A DNA stretch of 64,000 bases from Dryas octopetala (lineage: Eukaryota > Streptophyta > Magnoliopsida > Rosales > Rosaceae): assembly GCA_963921425.1 (NCBI GenBank), contig OY992838.1, forward strand, positions 19,943,861 to 20,007,860. The letters are read 5' to 3'. The notes beneath the pieces were generated by a model, which saw only the letters and a list, made by a program, of their open reading frames with translations, was not told the DNA's origin and did no database searches. This document shows, piece by piece, positions 21,074 through 33,047 of this stretch. Numbering within the stretch: position 1 is the stretch's first letter; each line of letters starts with the position of its first letter. A program made the translations under genes and the position numbers.

Positions 21074-23590
21074 TCAAACTATGTCATGTTGCTGATCATC
21101 TTCTTCTTCGTCTTCTCCGTGGTTTGAGGTCTCATCATCGGAGTCCTGCTATACCCCAACAAAAACGAAAAAGAAAAAGTAGGTAGTTAGTTAGTTAGTT
21201 ACTACAGAATTGTCAATTCATCTTGCTTACTAGCAAAGCAACCCAATAGAATAACCAACAGACAAATTGACAATGCAGTTATGGAAACAAAGTAAAATAA
21301 TTACCTGATGATGATGATAGTGATATTGATATTGATATTGCTGGCGGATGCTGTTTTGAATTGCTGTGATGGTTCGAATTAATAGGTACATTGGGAGGAT
21401 AATTCCGCTGGCTTTTAGAATAAGTACCTGCAAAAGCAAAATGAAGAGTTGCATTAGATGAAGAACAACATTCTCACTCTGTGGTTCAAATGTCAACCAC
21501 TTATTAGTCTTAGAGAAAGACTTCTATGTAGCGGGTATATACAATATTGTGTCTATCTTTTTCATCACGTGCTAAATCATATAATGAGAGAGATAAACAC
21601 AAAGAGTGTATATAACCGTGATAGATAAGTTTTTTCCATAGTTCTTATTATATATAGAGTAGCTGTTGAGCCAAGCTTTGCATTGTACTAAAGAATCGAT
21701 CGGCTACTCACAGTAACAAGCGTGAAGGGGTAATCTTCGTTGCTACCGGTTAGAACCACAATGAGGTGCCTCACAAGCAAAACCACTGTCAACTGCATTG
21801 CAATACACGATTTCAAAATTATGAGTATATACATATGCTTTTTAACTTTTTAAACCCATTGAATTAATTGCACAAACACCATTATTATTAAAGCCAATCC
21901 TTAATTGTCAATCATTTTTATAGTGAAGGTCAATCTTCCTCTAAGATAACCTACGTGGTTGCCACATGGGGAGCAACTGGTCAACCAAGTACGCCATCAT
22001 GGTACTCCTTCCTCCTTCCATATATATTTTCCAAAGTCCTTAGTAGCAGCATACCCATTTTTTAAATTGCACTAATTACAATTAGTGGTTGTCTGCTTAA
22101 CTTAGTGGTACCCCATTGAATTTAAAAATACAATAAAACAACTTAATGGTGCTTAAAGAAAGAAGATTTGGACAAAGAAACTTACAAGGAGAGCCAGTGA
22201 TCGACAACAAGAGGCACTTCTATCAGCGGCAGAGGAGCATTGAGAATAGGAACTTGATACCATTACTCTCTCTAATCTTGGGCTTCGTGGCTCTTGCTCT
22301 CGTCTAGGAACTTGTAAGCTATCTCTGTACGTCACCATTACATAAATATAATTAGAATTAGAAGATACTTCACAAGTTGACACACCATTGGAACACACAA
22401 AATGCCAAAATGCAAATGTTCTTTAACCAGCACAAAGAACGCCAACTCACTAGTGATTAGTCCCATGTTATCAGGTTTATTCTTTAATTAACTTTCTAAG
22501 AATATTGAAATAAACGTGTCTTTCAAGTTTTTAACTAATAACTAGTCTTAAGTACGTGCATTATATTAACACAAAAGTGTTGCAGTCTGCTTGCAATTAA
22601 AGGGACCAAATTCTAAAGCAAGGATACCGAATAATGGCTATTATATATGCAATAATTATGTATATATACCGTGGGAAATTAATGAATGTACCTAATGGTC
22701 ACTGCTGTTTCATCTAGCTGTGACTTCTTTGGAGGTGCTGTGTATCCTGGTTCATAGCTCTGCAAAAAATTTATGGTTGATCCTCATTAACACCTTTCCT
22801 TTTTCAAATTTAAATATTGGAATAATACTACAAGAAAGTGAAAAAAAAAAAAAAAAATTAAATAATGACGTCAACATATTTACCCGAACTATTTGGAAAT
22901 TACCCATGTTTTTTTTCTTCCTTTAATTAGATAAAGACGTAATGATTAGAACTCAGCTATGGAAACCCATTAGAAATTATATACTTTCATCACAAGAAAA
23001 ACGGAACCAATATTATAAAAAGAATACAGACTTAAAACACAAACAAAAGTTATGGGAAAAGACAAATTTAGGACACCAAGAATCCAGACAAAACAGAAAA
23101 CGATGTAAACATGGTTTGATCAACTGAAAATCAAAAATGACATTGGACCGAATTCGATATCGAAGTGTCAAAGAAAAAAATACGTAAATACGAAGCCAAA
23201 AACCCGTTTAATAAAAAAAAAATCCGGAACAAAATAAAAAAAATTTAAAAGAAAGAACCCAAAAATCTCATGTATTATTATTACCTGGAGACATATTTCG
23301 CAGGTTGTATTCCCTTTCTCGTTGCACCATCTTTGTATGCAATCTCTGTGAGCAAACTGAGGAATGAAAAGACGAAGCAAAATTGAATCAGAAACACCCA
23401 CACCCACAAAAAGAAGAAGACAAGAGGAGTAAAGGTGTAAAAACTCTGTTTGGCTCTGTACCTTAACAGTTCCAGAGCATGCACAAGGAGCTTCCAAGCT
23501 TCCAAACTCTTCTTCATGGCAAATCCTACACAGTGAAATTGCAGAAGAGCATGATTTCAAATCCTCCACATACAACATAACATCTCCCAT
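21074..23590 (-). CDS. RING-CH (MARCH-like) membrane E3 ubiquitin ligase with DUF3675-type tail
   Basis: The exons in transcript order are 23590-23462, 23356-23285, 22759-22692, 22324-22186, 21792-21712, 21427-21305 and 21148-21074; all junctions are GT-AG and the frame gives 228 aa. The RING-CH (C4HC3) ligands are Cys21, Cys24, Cys36, Cys38, His46, Cys49, Cys62 and Cys65. The following PGYTAPPK motif is typical of plant members with DUF3675. Two hydrophobic segments (around [19 protein letters not shown] and [20 protein letters not shown]) should anchor it in a membrane. A Gln/His run and an acidic Asp/Glu tail close the protein. It probably transfers ubiquitin to membrane proteins; the substrate is unknown. 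An upstream in-frame TTG is not taken as start because ATG 23590 fits the family. Confidence 0.9.
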
Positions 23591-24965
23591 GTTCAAACCT
23601 TCTCTGTCTGTGTCTTGGTTTCTCTGTTTCTTGGTTTCTCTGTTTTCAAAAACTTCTCTTTATTTCAAATTCGGTGCCTGTCTGTGTTTGTATCTTACTT
23701 CTTTCTCTCTCTGCCTTCGAGACTGGACTTTAAATAAAAGAATGATGGCCTGACATTCCAAAAATGCCCTTGTATTTATTTAAATGGAAAATGAATATTA
23801 TTTTCAACTTGGGTTCGTAATTATAGTTGTGCTGCCCTTACGCGGTTTCAGAAAAACTAAAATTCAAGTCTTTTACGCCATAAATATGGACACAAGACTT
23901 GCATTGCAAGGTCAAACACACACACACACACTTCCATGTTCAATTTATAATCTTGAACGTGAAAAAATAAAAACAAAGAGAAGTAAGAGTGATCACTTAG
24001 CTGGCATTGAAATGCATTTAGGCTCATAGTGAGTAAAATGTGTATATTATACACACTTAATTTACAATATTTGAGTTCTCGTTAATTTGTCAAATGTATG
24101 TAAAAATGCACGTATTTTCAAAAATAAAAGTATTTTTTGCAAGTAGATTATGTTATCATGATTTTTCATCTAATTATTTTTGAAAGTTTAAGATTCTTTT
24201 GATATTATAATGGTTTCTTAAACATTATTTCTCATTTTAAAACATCATTTCCATTTATGGCCACTAAAACATCATTTTCATTTGAATTTGTGTCATTTTT
24301 CTTGTGAGGGGTATATTTCCAAGCACGACGACAATATCGAACGTGATTAAATTGGTCAAGAAGTCTCATAATCATAGAGAAATTTTTTGGTAATTAGTCT
24401 TCGCTTACAAAATTATTTTATTAAGGAAGAAATTTATTAAGAAGATGAAGTCAAAGCCAAAAAACGGAGGAAAAAGAAAAAATAAAGAGCGAAGCTGATC
24501 TGTAACACATACGGACATACCTAAACATGCATTTCTGATTACATAATTAAGTGAAGAGTGTGAAGACAGAGGGGCAATGCCGTCCCTCACATAATTTTTT
24601 TGGAAACAGTTTGAAAATTATTATTGTATTGAAAATTAGTAACATTATTGGAATTATGACTCTTTTTTCTTTCTTGTGCCTCCCTGTCCAATTCAAAATT
24701 CGGTTCCCAGGTTTGAATGTAGAGCCTCCGATCCTTGATCAACGGTTGAAATGTTGAAATCAATTGAATGGGCCCAGGCTCTATGATTAGACAAATCAAG
24801 GAACGCGCTCGTGACTGACTCGTCTCAATTCTCAATTCTCAATTCTCAAGGCGCATAAGAACGTTTGAATGTGATTCGGTGGGCCTTCTTCTAATCCTAT
24901 GAGGTCGGCTCTGAATGCTCTCTCTCTCTCATCCTTAATATTTCAACTAATTAATTACTAAATAA

Positions 24966-25275
24966 AAAATGCTATTTATATTCTCTAATTTACTTTTTTC
25001 GCGTTGACTATTTCTTTTTATATTTTTCATTATATAATATATTTAATTAAAAATTATTTAGTTATGTAATTATTATTAAATAAAAAAACGGTAAATCAAA
25101 TTATTATTAAAATTATTTATTTATTTAATTACAATTACATAACTAAATTATTTTTAATTTGTTTGATTTGTTACAAAGATATCTCTTTATAGGATGATCT
25201 AAAAAATAAATAATTTTAATTATAAATTTATATCAAAAAATAAAAAAAATAAATTAGAGAAAATAGATAACATTT
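24966..25275. repeat. AT-rich MITE-like inverted-repeat element
   Basis: The left end AATGCTATTTATATTCTCTA and the inverse of the right end (about 25245-25275, AGATAACATTT) pair over roughly 26 bases with several mismatches. The interior is almost pure A/T with mirrored AATTATTTATTTATTTAATT blocks. No clear target duplication was found. Confidence 0.4.
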
Positions 25276-26078
25276 CTCTTATTGAATTATTATGAATTAT
25301 AAGATGTATGTGTTTATTTTATTTTGATATTTATACAGAAACAATGACTCAATTTTGTGAGACATCAGGATGCTGACATTTGTTCCTATCCCCTATCGAT
25401 CTTATCGTTTCCCCTTTAGATATTTGGATTTATTTAACACTAAGAAAGCAGGGGATTTTTCTGAAGCAGCAATGATCTAATAAAGGAACATAAGGATATG
25501 GTATTGAAATGGATTAGAACTTTTTGAACGTTTAAGCCAAGTGGTCGGCACTAACTTGCGCTTGTGTGGACCCTCTACCTGGACTAGTTCATCCTCTTTT
25601 TCTCTTCTTCCTTTTTCTTTTTTTCTCTGATTTTTAGTGGACAACTTGGGCTTTGGCCTTGCATTAATCATTAATGAGGCTAATGGCTTCCACGTCTTGT
25701 GTTTACTGTCAATTTCAGGTTTCAAAAGAAAAACTAAGAAAATTAATGGATTGTTTGAATAAAATGGTAACCACTAACCATACATAAATGTTCAAACTTG
25801 TATGGAAATATTTCTTTGTTCAAACTTATATGGAAATATTTCTTTAAAAGGTATACTTAATACTTGGATTTAAGAGGAGGAAATTGTATCTAATCTTTTT
25901 AAATGCAAAAAATTTGATCAGTATTATGTAATAAATCAGAAGTGTCTTTTTTCTTTTTTTTTTTTTCAAAAGTTGGAATTTTCATAAGTCCCTGCGTCAT
26001 TTATATTGGGCCAAACCCAAATGGCTGGGCCATATTTGTTTTATTAGGCCATGAAAATGAATATTTTATAGGCCGAAT

Positions 26079-26099
26079 CCCCCCCCCCCCCCCCCCCCC
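26079..26099 (+). repeat. 21-base C run
   Basis: An uninterrupted run of 21 C residues in otherwise AT-rich sequence. The length may be affected by sequencing error. Confidence 0.9.
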
Positions 26100-26198
26100 G
26101 GGACTCTAGGAGAGCCCGAGACACAAATCCAAGATACAGTTATGGCTTCAATGGTATTTTGCTGATTAGACCAAGTCGTTTCAGTAGATAAAATATTA

Positions 26199-26386
26199 CG
26201 TGAGGTTGTAATATTACGTAATATAATGATGTAATGTTATTAATTTATTTAAATTATAATATATGTATAATTATTAATTTTAAAAATTTTAAATTTTAAA
26301 AATATTTTTAAAATTATATACATATTATAATTTAAATTAATTAATAACATCACATCACTATATTATGTGGCGTTATAGCAACGTAT
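26199..26386. repeat. Short foldback (MITE-like) repeat
   Basis: The two arms of about 75 bases are imperfect reverse complements (shared core TTATTAATT-ATTTAAATTATAATAT and GATGT-ATGTTATTAAT). They meet in an AT-rich centre at about 26285-26310. It has the look of a small foldback MITE; ends and target duplication were not resolved. Confidence 0.55.
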
Positions 26387-26786
26387 ATACCATAATTTTC
26401 CGTTTGTCTTCTAGAGAAGATAGTTACATCGTTGCTCTGAGACCATTCGTTAATGGATGAGGAGGTAGCTTAGATAAGATGCTTAATTGATGTCAATTTT
26501 CAAGTTGCACAATTAGTAATAGCAACCGATTTGGACTGTTGAAAGGACATTACATGAAGCAATGCATTTGCCTTCCAGGTGTCAAAACTGACACTTTGGA
26601 AGTCACCAATTCTGGGCCCTGCCTCTGGAATCTTGTTAATTAATTAATTAATTACTAGTATTATATTGATGGAATCTAAATAATATCAACAAGGTTGGTA
26701 CATCATTCCCTATTTTATATATGTATATTTACCTTGTAGGTATACGAATATTACTATTGCCAATAAGAACATTCTTTTAAGAGTAA

Positions 26787-27086
26787 TGTGGAGTAATATC
26801 CCACATCGGAAAACTAAAGTTTAACATATATGCTTATAAGTCTTGGGCCTCTCCACCCATTGCCAATTGGTTTTGGGTTGGATGCTTTAATTCTATCATG
26901 GTATCAGAGCTTGGTTATTCGCGTGTAAGGCCCAACGGCCACACGTGCTCCCACGTCACCCAATACAATTTGTTCACGTGTAAGGCTCAAAAATATCGCC
27001 ACACGTGCGGGGGCGTGCTTATAAGTCTTGGGCCTCTCCACCCATTGCCAATTAATTTTAGGTTGAATGCTCTAATTGAATTATCA
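26787..27086 (+). mobile_element. TRIM-like LTR retrotransposon relic
   Basis: A 112-bp LTR (26787-26898) starts TGTGGAG, carries the CCCACATCGG motif and ends TCA. It is followed directly by the primer-binding site TGGTATCAGAGC (iMet tRNA) at 26899-26910. After about 100 bp of internal sequence and a G-rich polypurine-like tract (near 27008-27014), a second LTR copy begins at TGCTTATAAGTCTTGGGCCT (27016) and ends near 27086. The second copy lacks about the first 45 bases of the LTR. The tiny non-coding interior fits a terminal-repeat retrotransposon in miniature. Confidence 0.7.
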
Positions 27087-27714
27087 CATTCAACTAGCTA
27101 GATGGATAGTAGGCCAAAATATATGGCACTTATAAATATCTTCTAGATACTATTACCTTGTATACTAACTATCACATATTCTGTCTGGCCACTAGTGAAT
27201 TATTGGATGAGCTTAACTATGTATGATTGTAACACGTTTGGTGGGCTTCAAGTTCAAACTTAGCCATGCCAGTCTAATATTTAGTCAGTTTGGGGCTACG
27301 CTTTGCTCAGCAAGATATTGACCATAAGGCATAACTTATACTAGAAGAAATATATATTAATTAAGGATGACTGCATGTATATGTCATTTCCTACTTCCAA
27401 CCTAATTAATGATATATATAAGTGCCATTTAGTGTCTTTAATGAAAAGGGTAATCTGGGTGATTAGCAAGAATTGTTATTCTATCTAATCCAGCCGCTGT
27501 TGATATATTTTGCAATTTGCCAAACCTGAGGGACCAGTTGTTTTCACTTTTCATGTTAGTTGTTTTCAGTTTGGACCCAGTTATTTAATGTTTGTTGTTT
27601 TCATGTTAGTTGTCATTTACAAACACTAACAATTTATCTAATATAATCCCACACAACCAAAAACTGGAAACTAATCAAAATTAAAAACCACGGCACAAGC
27701 ACATCGATCTCCCC

Positions 27715-27722
27715 TATAAATA
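27715..27722 (+). promoter_or_regulatory. TATA box of the universal stress protein gene
   Basis: TATAAATA lies in a CCCCTATAAATAATTGG context 126 bases before the ATG at 27848. This distance allows a leader of roughly 90-100 bases. Confidence 0.6.
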
Positions 27723-27847
27723 ATTGGGATTCCTTTGGATTCGTGTTATCAATATCTTGAGGCCCATATATATCAAAGTTCCAGGCAAAAGCAGAGTACG
27801 TAGTTTGATTGATTAATTAGGTTCTAGGGTTATTATAAGTTACAGCA

Positions 27848-28731
27848 ATGGAAGGTGAACACATGAAGAAGAGAGAGAACAAAATAGTGGTGGCAGTGGA
27901 TGAGAGCAAAGAGAGCATGTATGCACTGTCCTGGTGTTTCAGTAACCTCTTTTCTCAACACACCAACAACACTCTTGTTCTTATCTATGTAAAACCACCA
28001 CCTCCGCTCCATTCCTCTTTTGATGCTGCAGGTAATTAATTAATTTAATTTAATTGGCAACAAACTTAATTTTTAGTTTTTTCATTAATGTTCCAGTCGA
28101 TGTTAAATAATTTGAAGATGGGGGTGCTTAATTGCTTGCTTGATGTCACAGGCTATATGTTTTCCAGTGATGTAGTTGGAGCCATGGAGAAATACAGCAG
28201 TGACATGGTCGATTCAGTGATGCAAAAAGCCGAAGCTGTCTACAAAAACCTACATACCAATGTATGCCTCTGCCTAGCTGCTACTTTTTTTTTTTTTTTG
28301 AGGAAAAATAAAAGTAACCAAATTAACCATTGTATATAATGCATATGGTTAATTACTTAGTGATGGGGTGTTTCATGTTTGTGTAGGTACATATTGAGAG
28401 AATGGTTGGGAGTGGAGATCCAAAGGATGTGATATGTAATACGGTTGAGAAACTTAGAGCTGACACCTTGGTCATGGGAAGCCATGGTTATGGTTTCTTT
28501 AAGAGGTAGAGGTGCCATTAATCATATTAATTATGATTATGATGGATGAAACTAATTAATTATATATATGTCTGAACGTACTCTGAAGTTAAATCGATCC
28601 CTTGTGTACGTGTTTCATATATGTTTGGATATATGCAATGCAGGACTCTTCTTGGAAGCGTGAGTGACTATTGCGCAAAACATGTAGACTGTCCAGTGGT
28701 GATTGTGAAGCATCCTGACTCATGCAAATGA
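27848..28731 (+). CDS. Universal stress protein (UspA-type) family protein
   Basis: The exons 27848-28031, 28152-28261, 28387-28505 and 28644-28731 join in frame to 166 aa, with GT-AG introns. The first strand KIVVAVDESKESMYALSWC carries the Asp that contacts nucleotide in the family. The C-terminal half has the ATP-binding pattern G-x2-G-x9-G-S in GSHGYGF...LLGSVSDYC, followed by the closing strand PVVIVKHP. This is a complete single-domain cytosolic USP of the usual plant length. Family members bind ATP and respond to stress; the specific role here is unknown. A good TATA box lies upstream. Confidence 0.93.
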
Positions 28732-28996
28732 GTTTCTTCTCTTCGATCTCTTCTGTTATCTTCTGTTCTGGGCTTCTGGCCTTATAATTAGGAATTTAAT
28801 TAGGAGGAGCATCGACCCTTCTGTAGTTCTGTTGTATTCCTGCCTTCCTGGTCATGGTGTCATTGGTGTCTATAAATTACGATTCTGCAATGTCTGCTGT
28901 GGGTGTATGTATGTGCTATTTTACTGGGAATGAAGTTTATGTAAATGCTAAATAATAATTAATTGCTTTATTCGCACAAATGTCCCTGATTAAAAG

Positions 28997-29044
<48 letters not shown>

Positions 29045-29137
29045 TTAATTGCCCCCGACTAACATTTATTTGTATCGCATAACTCTTGAGAGAAGAACTT
29101 ACCTGCATCCCCAATGACACCAGCTGGCATCCCCATC

Positions 29138-29208
<71 letters not shown>

Positions 29209-30292
29209 TTCTTTCTACCACCGACACTTTTAGTCCATCTACCATATTACCCTATTCCGTCAACTCCATCTTCACCTCTGTTAGAAATGCTGACGTATGG
29301 TGTTTATGTGACAAGGTAATTTCATCTTTTCAGCCATATATTCGAGCTCCAAAAAATCTTACGAACTCATGAGCCTGAGTACTAATTTCTTGTATGGCCT
29401 AAAACATTATTTTGAATTCCAGAATTTTTATGATAAATTCAACTTTTCCAAATAAAATTCTGAAAAATCAAATAATAAATTAAAACAATTATCTAACTTT
29501 GAAAATCCGTAATTCTTTCATCCGAACTTCGATTTCGACGAACCAAGCGTTGTCAGAGAAATGAGCTCTACGTCACCAAGGCCTAACCATAGTCACTTGG
29601 ATTTTAGAATAGTAAGTCAACTCTAAGAACTGAAGCAAATTCTAGTTAAACAAACCGAAAATTAAAATACGAAAAATCTAGGGTCTTACAAAGCCCTTTT
29701 ACCAAGGTAAGGGGGAAGCACCATCATGAATATTCTCTAGTTAATTTTTAGTTAATTTCTCATGTTTTAATTCCTTAAAGTCTTATAGATCTTGTTTATA
29801 AATTGTGAAAAGAGCAAGCTTTCACCCATGATGTCATGTATCATGAGTAGTTAGAAGCCTCTTTTCCACATCGATGCTTGGTTGTTAAAGTTTTAATGCA
29901 AATTTCTTTGATCCTTAGTTTTTACTTATATTTGGTTTCATTTGGGATGCTTAGAGTTTGTACTCTTAAGCAAAAATAAGATCAACCATAAAAAATCATT
30001 TTTTGTGTGCTTAAAATATAAATACCTTTGGTAGGGGCATGAAGTTGAGTCTTATGTGCCTTCCTTTCTATGAGGAATTGCTAGAAGTTTACTAGGTTTA
30101 CACATGGTGGTGTGGAACCCTAGATCTTGGTTTCATACCAATTTCTAGATCCTTATTCGTACAACAGTTGATAAGACTAATGTATGAACCTTCATTCGTA
30201 CAATAGTTGATAAAACAAATGCATGCTACCATTACTGCAAGCCAGACCAGATGTTCTACATGACTACACCATCATAGAGCAAATGAATGTGA
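28732..30292. other. Intergenic region downstream of USP, simple repeats and LTR-like relic
   Basis: After the USP 3' UTR there is a 43-base T run, a CT microsatellite (listed separately) and non-coding sequence. The part 29330-29700, from ACGAACTCATGAGCCTGAGT to GGGTCTTACAA, resembles the UTR or LTR end of a retrotransposon and shares a motif with 34681 and 58626. No coding remnant was found. Confidence 0.45.
28999..29217. repeat. 43-base T run and CT microsatellite
   Basis: 28999-29041 is an uninterrupted T run. 29140-29217 is (CT)n decaying into CTTT units. The Leu/Ser-rich open frame across the second block is only a translation of the repeat. Confidence 0.9.
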
Positions 30293-30813
30293 GCCATTCA
30301 ATCCTTATTTCAAATTTATATGGGCTACTCTTCCATATGGCCAGAACCACCGTGTCAAGTACACTGTGAATGGTATGGAATACAGAATCTCGTATTATCT
30401 TGCAGACGGGATCTCCCCTCAATGAGCTACTCTGATTACTTCATTACACACTTCTATAGGAAATCCGAACAAGCTGTTTGCAAAGAGACAAGAGGGCTAC
30501 CAGAAGGATGTGGGACAAGGTCGACCTTGGGTATATTATGAAGATGTGCATCATTTTGCACAATATGATCATGGAGGATGAATGCCCTGAAGATGACTGC
30601 ACTGATGACCCAATAGACGTAGCAGTCAGCAATAGAAGGGTAGAACAAGAATATGATGGCGTAGAACCATGTGAGACCGGACGTCCGCCACTCTCATTAC
30701 CAGAGAAGAATGCTCGGAGGTAGTTGATCAAGTCAAGAAATGCAAACGCATCCCTGAAAGCCAACCTAATTAAGCACATCTGGATCCGAGAAGGAAATGC
30801 ACCACATGGTTGA
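30293..30813 (+). pseudogene. PIF/Harbinger transposase relic (C-terminal DDE part)
   Basis: The fragments read in several frames: YTVNGMEYRISYYLADGI (30359 on), LFAKRQEGYQKDV, then MKMCIILHNMIMEDE and, after an in-frame TAG at 30721-30723, LIKHIWIREGN ending at the stop 30811-30813. These match in order the C-terminal half of PIF/Harbinger nucleases (NGxxYxxGYYLADGIYP, FAKxQExxRKDVERAFG, CIILHNMIVEDE, LRxxLIxHIW). The segment after QKDV (normally ERAFGVLQARF) is deleted with a frameshift. No TIRs were identified. Confidence 0.75.
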
Positions 30814-31460
30814 GTTGAGAATCATCATCTGTTAATTTCCATGCATTGTGGTTGTTTAGATCGTTTTTTTTTTTTTTTTTTGCTTTCTACTTTTCCAGCA
30901 TGCCGTTTGTTCCACGTGGCTTTGTTGTTGGGTGTTGTTGTTTAATTTTATGTCTTCGTTCTAGACTTTAGTTGTTCACCTAGTGTGGTTTCCTTTATGT
31001 GTTTTTTGTGTGTACCCCATCATGAAATAAAATAAATTATGTTGTGTTTATCGTTTTTGAGTAATAAAATAAAGAAATTATAAGTTAGGTTAACAAATAA
31101 AATATTCAAATATATTCAATATTGACCTTAAATTAAAGATCTTCCAATATAAATAATGGTATAATTTTCATAAATATTTAAGTTATAGATTTTAAATTAT
31201 AGGTCAATTAATCAAGATTAGACATAATTTAATTAGGTATAAAATCCTGATACCCAAATTTGAGTATCAACACCATAGTGGAACTACACCCTCAAAAATA
31301 CTATTGCAACACCCAAAATGGCTTTGGCTATCAAAAAATGGCTTTTATCATAGTAGAAGGCCTTCCATATATATTTACCATTTTATTTACTATTTAGTTG
31401 TTATTTAATTTCTTTTATAAAAACTAAAAAATCCTCCAAGCTAGATTAGAGATAAATTAA

Positions 31461-32470
31461 CTAAAGTTCTAAATTAGTGCATTTTACAATTCTCCTAGGA
31501 GATTCAACCTCGTTAAATATACGACTCTTACTACAAACCTCGTATACTTGCGAGTAAATAATAAACAAATAAAATTTTACAGCGGAAGAGAATGGTGAAC
31601 CACCACCACCCCAGTTACCACCAATGTTGTGATTCCAAGAACCACAAGCACCACGAGCACGGCCACGAGCACGAGCACGACCACAACCTCCATCATTCCA
31701 ATTTCTGCTATTCCAATTACCACAATTCCAATGGCCACCAGTAATGCGGGAAGAACTGTTGTTATTATGTGGCTGGTTGGGATTGTGTGACTGAGCAGCA
31801 AGCAAGGCTGTTGGAGAAGCCGTGGGATCAGAAGGCTGGATAGGGCGAGTCACCTGAGAATCAAAAGAGAGGAAGCGAGCATGGAGATCATCAAAGGCGA
31901 GTAAAGGTGGAGAATTCAAAACAGCCGTGACAAACATGGCATATTCAGAGCCTAGGCCACGTAAGATAGCAGTCACAAAATCATTGGTAGACACTGGTTC
32001 ATTGATTGAAGTGAGAGAATTGGCAAGGGACTTGGCTTGGTGGAGGTAATCCAAGAGAGACTTACTGCTCTTGTCCATGGACATAAGTTGGAAGCGTAAA
32101 TTGGCTGCATTGGCAACTGAAAGCTGAGCAAAATGTGTGCGGAAGCATTCCCATATCTCATGAGAAAATGAATAGCTAACTATTAGAGCCAAGATTGGTT
32201 CGGAGAGGGTGGCAATGAATAACTAACAATCAATTGATCCTGCTGATGCTAGGGAGGATAGGCAGGATTGGGAGTAGGTTCAGTAGAAGGCGCAACATGT
32301 GGAAGAGTGGCAAATGGAGCCTGAGTAGAGCCGTCGACATAGGACCAGAGGTTGTGACCAATGAGGAAAGGTTGCATCTGACTACGCCATAAAGGATAAT
32401 TGGCTTCAGTAACTTCGAGGAATTGAGATGTGTTTGGTCCGAGGAGAGTGGAGGAGGAAGCAGCAACCAT
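31461..32470 (-). pseudogene. Ty1/copia gag relic
   Basis: From an ATG at 32470 the frame reads a copia-type Gag N-terminus (TEANYPLWRSQMQPFLIGHN). It then meets an amber stop near 32248 and a frameshift near 32225. The second frame continues through a UBN2-like Gag core (HEIWECFRTHFAQLSVANAA, SLLDYLHQAKSLANSLTSI, DFVTAILRGLGSEYAMFVTA) to an Asn/Gly/Arg-rich tail. No CCHC knuckle, protease, integrase or RT follows, so the element is truncated. The LTR and primer site lie on the upstream (higher-coordinate) side. Confidence 0.85.
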
Positions 32471-32555
32471 GGTATGAGAAGAAAAAGAAAAGAAAGGTCA
32501 GCAAGGGTGATCGACGACTAGGGTTGGGAGGGAGAAAAAGAAAAGATCTTTTAGG

Positions 32556-32720
32556 CTGTTGATACCATGTAGAATTATGTGTTTGTATTAATCTTCATCA
32601 TAACAATTACATGTATTTATACGTGTACATCAAGCTTGAGCCTCAAGTAATAGGACAAACCTTACAATAATAGGAAACCTAAGGAAACTATAATTACTCT
32701 ATAACGATTCTATGTTCTTA
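32556..32720 (-). mobile_element. Copia LTR end and primer-binding site
   Basis: On the minus strand TGGTATCAACAGCC (complement of 32556-32568 and onward) is a primer-binding site variant for iMet tRNA. It directly follows an LTR end CTACA at 32569-32573. The LTR extends upward from 32569, is cut at 32720 by a nested MITE, and appears to resume at 33766 (with a TATA-like CTTTATATTTG). The far LTR end, perhaps near 33825, is uncertain. Confidence 0.6.
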
Positions 32721-33003
32721 GAACATGTGCAATGAAAGGTCAATAGGGGATGTCAGTTCAATATATTGACATTGTGGAAGAAAAAAATACTTGCAAAGTT
32801 GCAATGGGGGGTCAATAATTGACTATTGAACTGACTTATCAATAGCCAAGTCAAAAAATTGACACATGAATTGCCAAATGACCTCCCTGGAACCGAGACA
32901 TTGTGGGACTGGGGAGGAAGCGCTTTGAAATTTAATTGGTCAGCGCCTGCGCGAGCGCAGCTTTTAGCCGAGCGCTCGGTAGTGGCTGAGCGATTGCTAA
33001 CTC

Positions 33004-33047
<44 letters not shown>

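Larger units (their letters stand above)
23591..27714. other. Intergenic region between the RING-CH and USP genes
   Basis: No host gene is seen in 4.1 kb between two divergently transcribed genes. It holds an AT-rich inverted-repeat element (24966-25275), a C run (26079-26099), a second inverted repeat (26199-26386) and a TRIM-like LTR relic (26787-27086), each listed separately. The short open frames at 24405-24835 and 25477-25725 have no recognisable motifs. Confidence 0.6.
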
